Positions 1 to 4,719 of a stretch of 5,570 nt of DNA are shown piece by piece. The stretch spans positions 1,880-7,449 of the forward strand of contig DMER01000003.1 of NCBI GenBank assembly GCA_003451645.1, in the 5' to 3' direction. Positions within the stretch are counted from its first letter, which is position 1; every line of letters begins with the position of its first letter. Source of the stretch: Alphaproteobacteria bacterium (lineage in GTDB: Bacteria; Pseudomonadota; Alphaproteobacteria; Micropepsales; Micropepsaceae). The translations under genes and the position numbers were made by a program. A model generated the notes under the pieces. It searched no databases, had not been told where the DNA came from, and was given only the letters and a program-made list of their open reading frames with translations.

Positions 1-1
1 C

Positions 2-1060
2 GGCTATGGCCCTTGTGTGACCGTGCGGGGACCCGCCACGGAAGTGTTGATTTCCAACCTCGATTTCCAGTCCGAGGGCGGACCTGCTTGCATGCTGGTA
101 GAGAACGCTCGGCTGCAGCTGAATAATGTCCGGATCAATGCGCCGCGATCGGCGGCGGGCATTAAGGGCTATGACGCGAGGGTGGGGGCTGCCGGTCTCT
201 GGGTATTTGCCGGCGGGCCTGCGGTCGCGGCGTCGCGCACAGCCGTGGTCCTCAACAATGCGAGCATTGGGACAAATGGCGATGTGACCTTTGCGCCTGA
301 CGCCTATGGCACAGAGCCATCCTTCCGCGATGCGCCCATCCGTTATCTGGCTGAAGACCCCGACGCCCCTTACATGGGCGGTGGCAATCCAGGCGGCTAT
401 TATCCGCCAGCTTCGGGCTATCCGGTGCCGGGATATCCGGCGCCTGGCTATCCGCCAAATGGCTACGCACAGCCCGGTTATCCGGGGACACCTGGTCCCC
501 ATGATGTGCCGCCGCCAAATGGCTATCCAGAACTGCCGCCGCCGGGGGCGCAGATTTATCCGCCGGATCGCGCGGTTCCGTCTGTACGTCCAAGCTTCAG
601 CGGAACGCCTGCATTGTTCTTGGACGACTCGCGCGCGGACCTCACCTCGGTCTATGTGCGCGGTGGATCGCATGGCATTGCGGGGTTCTTGTCCGGGGCC
701 TATCCTGATCGCGGTATCACCCTGCGGGGTGTGACCATCACGGCGGCCTCGGGCAGCCACGGAATACTCGCCATTCAAACCGGCGGTTTCGGTCAGGCAT
801 CTGGCGTCGTGACGGCGGGCGGGGTGTACATTCAAGGCTTTAAGACCGGGATAGAGTTACAAGGCACCAATAGCCGGATCTCCGGTGTGGTGATGCGCGA
901 TGTCCGCAAAGGTCTGGTGACGGATGCCCACACAACCGGTGAGGCGAGCACCAATCAGATCGCTTACGGGGACGAGTGCCGTTGCATCGCTGGGGATTGC
1001 GGTCGTGGCGACGTCACGACGGCGCGGTTCCGGTTCCGCGGCAATGTGTGTAACGATTGA
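2..1060 (+). CDS. Probable exported right-handed beta-helix protein with Pro/Gly/Tyr-rich insertion (5' partial)
   Basis: The frame is open to the left edge, so the N-terminus and any signal peptide lie outside; the GTG at 17 is in frame but sits in ordinary coding sequence and is unlikely to be the start. Two regions (about 20-350 and 600-960) show short alternating hydrophobic strands with Gly/Asn turns, such as VLISNLDF, LQLNNVRI, ITLRGVTI and GVYIQGFKTGIELQG, the pattern of pectin-lyase-like parallel beta-helices. SHGI occurs twice, at equivalent-looking turns. Between the halves (about 380-575) lies a low-complexity stretch rich in Pro, Gly and Tyr that cannot be part of the helix. The C-terminus carries a cysteine cluster (DECRCIAGDCGRG) and a last Cys in GNVCND, which fits disulfides in an exported protein. 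No catalytic residues could be assigned, so it may be a binding or structural protein and not a lyase. A gene for an anchored protein follows 37 nt downstream. Confidence 0.8.
   Translation, partial: GYGPCVTVRGPATEVLISNLDFQSEGGPACMLVENARLQLNNVRINAPRSAAGIKGYDARVGAAGLWVFAGGPAVAASRTAVVLNNASIGTNGDVTFAPDAYGTEPSFRDAPIRYLAEDPDAPYMGGGNPGGYYPPASGYPVPGYPAPGYPPNGYAQPGYPGTPGPHDVPPPNGYPELPPPGAQIYPPDRAVPSVRPSFSGTPALFLDDSRADLTSVYVRGGSHGIAGFLSGAYPDRGITLRGVTITAASGSHGILAIQTGGFGQASGVVTAGGVYIQGFKTGIELQGTNSRISGVVMRDVRKGLVTDAHTTGEASTNQIAYGDECRCIAGDCGRGDVTTARFRFRGNVCND
416..490 (+). repeat. Five tandem GYPxx-type pentapeptide repeats (15-nt units)
   Basis: Five in-frame 15-nt units start at 416, 431, 446, 461 and 476 and encode GYPVP, GYPAP, GYPPN, GYAQP and GYPGT. 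Further Gly-Tyr pairs stand at 395 and 521, inside a Pro-rich stretch continuing to about 575. The 14-bp word CCGCCAAATGGCTA occurs exactly at 452-465 and 512-525, 60 nt or four repeat units apart, which suggests expansion by unit duplication. Low-complexity P/G/Y repeats of this kind usually form flexible or extended, sometimes cell-wall-associated, linkers; that role here is inference. Confidence 0.85.
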
Positions 1061-1097
1061 GTTTTGACGAGTGCGGCGGGGGTAGGGGCGGCAGACT

Positions 1098-1676
1098 ATG
1101 AGTAGGCTTAGCAAATTGGTCGAGCTGGTCATTGTCGTGATCGTCGCGCTCATGGCGGCGTTTGGCTTGATCTATGGCTACAAGCTCATTTGTGTCGAAT
1201 ACGGCATGTGTTCGGGCACGTCGCTGCCAAACAATGACTATGCGGAGGAGATCCGCATGGCGCGTGAGCATCTGGATGCGTGTGAAGCAAGCCCCAGCCC
1301 GTTGTGCACTTGCTGGACAGTGGCGCCGGGTGGCGAGTCGCACGAATATAATTTGCGCTTCTATGAAGACCTCGACCCCGAGGCGCCCAAATCGATCGTT
1401 ATGATCCGCGCGAACACTGGCGGTGGAGAGCCGGTTCCTGGCGCTGAAGATCCCTTGAACCAGGCTGGTGCGTATCTCTTGTTGCCGACCGACGAATATA
1501 GCAACAGTTCAACCTCGCCAGGCTGCACCCGGCTGACGGCGAGTGGGCAGCCCTTTGGTGAGTGGTTCTGTCCGGTGCCTCGCAAGGGCAGGCCGGATTT
1601 CCGCGTGTTTTTCACGAACCGCAGCTACATCCCTCTGACCTATTGTCTCTACCACAATGGCCGGACGGAGCCCTAG
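1098..1676 (+). CDS. Hypothetical membrane-anchored, cysteine-rich protein
   Basis: I do not recognise a family for this 192-residue protein. Residues 7-28 (LVELVIVVIVALMAAFGLIY and neighbours) form a single hydrophobic helix preceded by Arg3 and Lys6, so the predicted topology is N-terminus in the cytoplasm and residues about 30-192 outside. The outer part has eight cysteines (32, 38, 62, 70, 72, 143, 158, 183), an even number that would allow four disulfides, including a CTC pair at 70-72. The middle is acidic (HEYNLRFYEDLDPEAP). The ATG at 1098 is chosen because a G-rich AGGGG ends 9 nt upstream and the anchor begins directly after it. The gene follows the beta-helix gene by 37 nt and its last 20 nt overlap the predicted start of the dipeptidase gene in another frame, which suggests co-transcription. 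The hydrophobic segment could instead be an uncleaved signal-like sequence; no small-residue cleavage site is obvious. Confidence 0.78.
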   Translation: MSRLSKLVELVIVVIVALMAAFGLIYGYKLICVEYGMCSGTSLPNNDYAEEIRMAREHLDACEASPSPLCTCWTVAPGGESHEYNLRFYEDLDPEAPKSIVMIRANTGGGEPVPGAEDPLNQAGAYLLLPTDEYSNSSTSPGCTRLTASGQPFGEWFCPVPRKGRPDFRVFFTNRSYIPLTYCLYHNGRTEP

Positions 1677-2427
1677 GCTTGGCGTGAGCCTTGCCATGTG
1701 TGCCGTCCTGGCCGCGGCGGTTGGGCTGCAGTCCGCGAGGGCTTCGCGGAGCACTCTTCCTGATGGCTTTGTCTATCTGAGGGATATTGCGCCTGGCATC
1801 GCTCAGGACATGCGCTACGCCACACCCAACAATGTGATTGGGCGCACCTTGCGCGGCTATCAAGTTGGCGCGTGCATTCTCAGACGGCGGGCGGCGCTCG
1901 CGCTCAAATCTGCGCATGAGGCCCTTAAGCAATCAGGGCTTGGCCTCATGGTGTTCGACTGCTACCGGCCCGCGCGTGCAGTCGCCGACCTGGTGACCTA
2001 CACGCAAGAAGCGGATGATCGCCGGAGCATCTATCATCCAGCATTACCCGCCGGGCAGTTGATCGATGAAGGCTATATTGCCAAGCGCAGTGGCCATTCG
2101 ACGGGGCTGGCCGTCGATCTCACGCTTGTGCGTCTGAGCAATCCTGCGGTTCCAGGCAATCAGCCTGCACCGTCTTGTGGCGGACCGCGATCGGCCACCG
2201 AAGCCGACATGGGAACGGGCTTCGATTGCTTTGACCCGCTGGCTTGGGCGGGTGCCGAAGTCTCTCCAGAGCAAGCCGCCAATCGCGGCCGTCTAAAGGA
2301 TGCCATGACGGCCCAAGGCTTCGCTGCCTATCCCCGCGAATGGTGGCATTTCAGCCTGCCGCCCAAAAACGACATGGAGCGGCAGGCCTTCGACTTTGAG
2401 ATCGTCAGAGGACCCGCTCAGCGCTGA
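1657..2427 (+). CDS. ddpX: D-alanyl-D-alanine dipeptidase, peptidase family M15 (VanX/DdpX type), exported
   Basis: This zinc enzyme class hydrolyses the dipeptide D-Ala-D-Ala, a peptidoglycan precursor or turnover product. The 256-residue product has the family's active-site set: YRPARA with Arg104 (substrate/transition-state Arg), SGHSTGLAVD at 145-154 giving zinc ligands His147 and Asp154, and EWWHF at 228-232 giving the catalytic Glu228 and zinc ligand His231. DMGTGFDCFD at 184-193 is also typical. Residues 1-29 look like a cleavable signal peptide (basic RSPR, hydrophobic stretch, SARA-S), so it should act in the periplasm, unlike cytoplasmic VanX. The ATG at 1657 keeps the basic n-region but has no clear ribosome binding site and overlaps the previous gene by 20 nt; the GTG at 1684 has AGG 6 nt upstream but would give a signal peptide without a basic start. 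A role in D-Ala-D-Ala recycling is more likely than glycopeptide resistance, since no vanH/vanA-like genes are nearby. The 3' end overlaps the convergent SPFH gene. Confidence 0.93.
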   Translation: MAGRSPRLGVSLAMCAVLAAAVGLQSARASRSTLPDGFVYLRDIAPGIAQDMRYATPNNVIGRTLRGYQVGACILRRRAALALKSAHEALKQSGLGLMVFDCYRPARAVADLVTYTQEADDRRSIYHPALPAGQLIDEGYIAKRSGHSTGLAVDLTLVRLSNPAVPGNQPAPSCGGPRSATEADMGTGFDCFDPLAWAGAEVSPEQAANRGRLKDAMTAQGFAAYPREWWHFSLPPKNDMERQAFDFEIVRGPAQR

Positions 2428-2429
2428 GC
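2416..2429. other. 14-bp perfect palindrome holding both convergent stop codons
   Basis: GCTCAGCGCTGAGC is its own reverse complement. Read on the + strand it is GCT CAG CGC TGA, the last codons of the dipeptidase; read on the - strand it is the same for the SPFH protein. Both proteins therefore end Ala-Gln-Arg-stop and the coding regions overlap by 10 nt. As RNA it could fold into a 5-bp stem with a GCGC loop from either side. On the + strand ATTTGT follows, so a weak terminator role is possible; on the - strand no T-run follows. Confidence 0.9.
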
Positions 2430-3335
2430 ATTTGTCGGGACACTGACAAACGGTACCGCCGAGCCCGGCACCATGGTTTGCGGCAAGACGCCGTTCCATT
2501 TCTCTGCAGCCGTCAGTTGGATCAGTGCCGGGCTGTCCTTTAGCGCCTCCGCGCGGGCCTTGATCGCCAGCGCCTCGGCTTCACCGCGCAGGCGGATCGC
2601 ATCAGCCTCAGCCTCAGCCTGGGCCCGCCGCGCCTTTGCGGCGGCTTCGGCATTGACGACCACTTTTTCGGCCTCAAACTTTTGGCGTGCCAATTCTTGC
2701 TCGGTCTTTTTGACCTCGGCCTGCGCGCGCGCGGCCGCCTCGATCGCTTCTGTGTAGGCGGCGCTGAACTCGATATTCTCGATCTGCACGGTTTGGACTA
2801 TCACGCCGGGCGGCATATTCTCTTTCACCTGCTGCTCGACCTCCTTGCCCACGAGTTCGCGTTTGCGGACAATCTCGGTCGCGTCATAGCGGCTGTAGAT
2901 TTCCTTCAAGCGCTTTTGGATCGCGGGATCGATAATCTTCTCCGCAAAATTGCGCCCCAAATTCTTGTGGACATCCGCCGCGCGGGAGCCGTCGAGGCGG
3001 TAATTGACGGACACAATGTTCTTTGATTCCTGAACGTCCTTTGAAAAGGCGCTCACTTCGGTGAAGCGCTTGAGCTCCTCACGCGTGGAGTAGGTCACCA
3101 CATTCTGCCAGGGCAGCACGATGTCCCAACCGGGCTCGATGGTGCCAACGGTCTGGCCCAGGCTCTGCTTCACCCCAACGGTGCCTGTTTGGACGATGTA
3201 AAAGGGGTTGAGCCACGCTAGCACAGCAATCACAATCAGCGCGATGACGCCGGTTGTGATCAATCCTGAGGCATTGCGCGGGGGCTGACCCGGCGCCTGA
3301 TTTCCGCGGCCCATCCGGGGGATTTGGTCGACCAT
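2418..3335 (-). CDS. Prohibitin-like SPFH/band-7 domain membrane protein
   Basis: A 305-residue protein of the stomatin/prohibitin/flotillin/HflKC superfamily; such proteins form large ring assemblies on membranes and often modulate membrane proteases or organise membrane domains. Residues 1-22 are a short polar Pro/Gly-rich N-terminus and 24-42 a single membrane helix. About 43-200 is the SPFH domain (for example GTVGVKQSLG and IEPGWDIVLPWQNV). About 196-265 is an Ala/Glu/Lys/Arg-rich coiled coil with an AEAEAD stretch. The tail EKWNGVLPQTM at 278-288 is typical of prohibitins. The ATG at 3335 is chosen because AAAGGAG lies exactly 6 nt upstream; the frame stays open to 3623, but that extension has no domain features and would cross the hpd operator and start. 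It stands alone on its strand, so a link with the envelope or tyrosine genes is not shown. A specific partner such as FtsH is possible but unseen. Confidence 0.93.
   Translation of the reverse strand: MVDQIPRMGRGNQAPGQPPRNASGLITTGVIALIVIAVLAWLNPFYIVQTGTVGVKQSLGQTVGTIEPGWDIVLPWQNVVTYSTREELKRFTEVSAFSKDVQESKNIVSVNYRLDGSRAADVHKNLGRNFAEKIIDPAIQKRLKEIYSRYDATEIVRKRELVGKEVEQQVKENMPPGVIVQTVQIENIEFSAAYTEAIEAAARAQAEVKKTEQELARQKFEAEKVVVNAEAAAKARRAQAEAEADAIRLRGEAEALAIKARAEALKDSPALIQLTAAEKWNGVLPQTMVPGSAVPFVSVPTNAQR
2603..2620 (-). repeat. Three tandem 6-bp repeats coding Ala-Glu in the coiled coil
   Basis: CAGCCT is repeated three times on the + strand, read as AGGCTG on the coding strand, giving the Ala-Glu-Ala-Glu-Ala run of the SPFH coiled coil. 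It is in frame, so unit gain or loss would lengthen the helix by two residues without a frameshift. It is most simply a result of the Ala/Glu-rich composition. Confidence 0.5.
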
Positions 3336-3557
3336 CCTGTGCTCCTTTGGTTGTGCTGTGAAACGCCACGCCACGCTCGCCTGGCCCGAATCTCTTTGCG
3401 ATCTCGCGAATAATAGCTGCATTGCCGCCGAGGGGCAGCCCCTGGCCTCGTGGCTTGGACACACGGAGTAGATGTAGGAAGTGCGACGCCCCACCGCAAC
3501 CATTGAGGCGGCGAGGCTTGCACCAAAGCCGCCGCTCGCATGTGCACTGTGGGGGGC
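3336..3557. promoter_or_regulatory. Divergent intergenic region upstream of the SPFH gene
   Basis: About 220 nt without a convincing gene. It must hold the SPFH promoter on the - strand. The only AT-rich candidate is TATTAT at 3410-3415 (read on the - strand), within GCTATTATTCG, but no good -35 box lies 16-18 nt upstream of it. A small G/C palindrome, AGGGGCAGCCCCT, occupies 3431-3443, where such a -35 would be. GGCTT and AAGCC around 3515-3530 could pair weakly. None of this is strong enough to name a site. Confidence 0.3.
3342..3348 (-). promoter_or_regulatory. Ribosome binding site of the SPFH gene
   Basis: The - strand reads AAAGGAG followed by the 6-nt spacer CACAGG and ATG at 3335. 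This near-consensus site at ideal spacing decides the start and rejects the 96-codon upstream extension of the frame. Confidence 0.88.
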
Positions 3558-3585
3558 TTGAAGATTAGTTTCAGATGAAACTAAT
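3558..3585 (+). promoter_or_regulatory. Candidate sigma-70-type promoter of hpd-hmgA
   Basis: TTGAAG at 3558-3563 resembles a -35 box (TTGA matched) and ACTAAT at 3580-3585 a -10 box (4 of 6 to TATAAT) with a 16-nt spacer. Transcription would start near 3592, leaving a leader of roughly 37 nt before the ATG at 3629. The inverted repeat at 3564-3585 fills exactly the spacer and -10 box, so a bound repressor would block RNA polymerase. The boxes are weak individually; the arrangement is what makes the call plausible. Confidence 0.4.
3564..3585. promoter_or_regulatory. Perfect 22-bp inverted repeat, probable repressor operator for hpd-hmgA
   Basis: Half-sites ATTAGTTTCA (3564-3573) and TGAAACTAAT (3576-3585) are exact reverse complements separated by GA. 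The AT-rich 10-bp arms stand out in GC-rich surroundings and lie 43 nt before the predicted hpd start. Length, symmetry and TAGTTTC-type half-sites resemble operators of dimeric winged-helix regulators, especially MarR-family repressors of aromatic catabolism; this family assignment is from memory of such sites and is inference. No regulator gene is present in the window. As RNA it could also form a hairpin, but no U-run follows, so a terminator is unlikely. Confidence 0.7.
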
Positions 3586-3628
3586 GTCGCCGCCAATCTT
3601 GGACGGCCAGAAAGGTAAAACACATCTC

Positions 3629-4708
3629 ATGACCGCAGCGCATAACCCCATGGGGACGGATGGCTTTGAATTCGTTGAGTATACGGCACCCGACGTCAAT
3701 GCGTTGGGCCGCTGGTTTGAGACCATGGGGTTCCGGGCGGTGGGCAAACATCGCTCCAAGGCGGTGACGCTGTACCGGCAGGGCCATGTCAACTTCATCG
3801 TGAATGCCGAGCCTGACAGCCACGGCGCCCGGTTCGCGCGGGCACACGGCCCTTCTGCCTGTGCGATGGCGTTTCGGGTTAAGGACGCAGGTGCGGCCTT
3901 CAAGCGGGCGTTGAGCCTCGGCGCCACGCCGGTCGAAGGCAGGGTTGGGCCCATGGAGTTGAACATCCCCGCGATCGAAGGGATCGGCGGCAGCGTGCTC
4001 TATTTCGTAGACCGCTATGAGGGCTCCAGCATCTATGATGTCGACTTCGTGCCCACGGACAAGGCGCAAGGCTTCAACCATTTCGGCCAGGGCCTCTATG
4101 AGATCGACCATGTCACCCACAACGTCTATCGCGGGAACATGGATGTGTGGGCGGGCTTCTATGAGCGGCTCTTCAATTTCCGCGAGATCAAATATTTCGA
4201 CATCGAAGGAAAGCTGACCGGGCTCAAAAGCCGCGCGATGACCAGCCCATGCGGAAAGATCCGCATTCCGATCAATGAGAGCTCTGACGACAAGTCCCAG
4301 ATCGCGGAGTATCTCAACGAATACAAGGGCGAGGGCATCCAGCATATTGCTCTGTCTACGAACGATATCTATGCGACCGTCGAAGGCCTGCGCACCCATG
4401 CTGTCCCTTTCCAATCGACGCTCGACACCTATTACGATCAGGTCGATGCGCGCGTGAAGGGCCATGGGGAGGACCTCGCGCGGCTGCGGCGCAATTCCAT
4501 CCTGATCGATGGCGCGCCGGTGGAGGGCTCCGGCATCCTGCTGCAAATCTTCACCCAAAATGCGATCGGTCCGATCTTCTTTGAGATCATTCAGCGCAAG
4601 GGCAATGACGGCTTTGGTGAGGGCAACTTCAAAGCGCTGTTCGAATCGATCGAGCTTGATCAAATCCGCCGCGGTGTCTTGAGCGATCCAAACAAAAAAT
4701 CAGCCTAA
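3629..4708 (+). CDS. hpd: 4-hydroxyphenylpyruvate dioxygenase (HPPD)
   Basis: This cytoplasmic Fe(II) enzyme converts 4-hydroxyphenylpyruvate to homogentisate with O2, releasing CO2, the second step of tyrosine degradation. From the ATG at 3629 it has 359 residues, the usual bacterial length, in two vicinal-oxygen-chelate domains. The N-terminal domain opens with the family signature NPMGTDGFEFVEYTAPD. The C-terminal domain carries the three iron ligands: His161 in LYEIDHVTHNV, His239 in GIQHIALSTND and Glu319 in GPIFFEIIQRKG. The conserved C-terminal segment that gates the active site follows (GFGEGNFKALFESIE, then DQIRRGVL). The frame also has ATGs at 3575 and 3584, but both lie in the operator palindrome and would add a tail unlike the family; AAAGG at 3611-3615 gives a modest ribosome binding site for 3629, with a long spacer of 13 nt. 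hmgA follows after 11 nt, so homogentisate passes to the product of the same operon. All key residues are intact. Confidence 0.97.
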   Translation: MTAAHNPMGTDGFEFVEYTAPDVNALGRWFETMGFRAVGKHRSKAVTLYRQGHVNFIVNAEPDSHGARFARAHGPSACAMAFRVKDAGAAFKRALSLGATPVEGRVGPMELNIPAIEGIGGSVLYFVDRYEGSSIYDVDFVPTDKAQGFNHFGQGLYEIDHVTHNVYRGNMDVWAGFYERLFNFREIKYFDIEGKLTGLKSRAMTSPCGKIRIPINESSDDKSQIAEYLNEYKGEGIQHIALSTNDIYATVEGLRTHAVPFQSTLDTYYDQVDARVKGHGEDLARLRRNSILIDGAPVEGSGILLQIFTQNAIGPIFFEIIQRKGNDGFGEGNFKALFESIELDQIRRGVLSDPNKKSA

Positions 4709-4713
4709 GGAGG
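4707..4713 (+). promoter_or_regulatory. Ribosome binding site of hmgA
   Basis: A consensus AAGGAGG overlaps the hpd stop codon TAA and lies 6 nt before the ATG at 4720. It is much stronger than the hpd site and fits translational coupling in a tight operon. Confidence 0.92.
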
Positions 4714-4719
4714 ATATCC

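Noticed and set aside
291..734. A 147-codon + strand frame inside the beta-helix gene
   Set aside because: It is an out-of-frame reading of the repeat-rich region, rich in Arg/Met/Ile, with no ribosome binding site; the long frame around it has clear beta-helix character.
1657..2427. Vancomycin-resistance vanX
   Set aside because: The active-site motifs are shared with VanX, but the protein has a signal peptide and no vanH, vanA/B or vanRS-like genes adjoin it, so a general D-Ala-D-Ala dipeptidase is the better call.
2431..2450. Inverted repeat TTTGTC ... GACAAA just after the dipeptidase stop
   Set aside because: Six AT-rich pairs with an 8-nt loop and no U-run make a poor terminator, and the bases are codons of the SPFH protein.
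2473..3026. Open frames on the + strand within the SPFH gene
   Set aside because: They are Ala/Ser- or Leu/His-rich antisense shadows of the coiled-coil and SPFH coding sequence, without ribosome binding sites or recognisable domains.
3431..3443. G/C palindrome AGGGGCAGCCCCT in the intergenic region
   Set aside because: It is short and G/C-rich with a single-base centre, so it is plausible by chance in GC-rich DNA, and no T-run or clear promoter is attached.
3336..3623. Upstream extension of the SPFH gene by 96 codons
   Set aside because: The extension shows no family sequence, runs through the hpd operator and leader, and a strong ribosome binding site sits right before the ATG at 3335.
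3581..4663. A 360-codon open frame on the - strand opposite hpd
   Set aside because: It lies wholly antisense to an intact, motif-complete HPPD gene, shows no domain features, and is explained by GC-rich codon bias leaving the opposite frame open.
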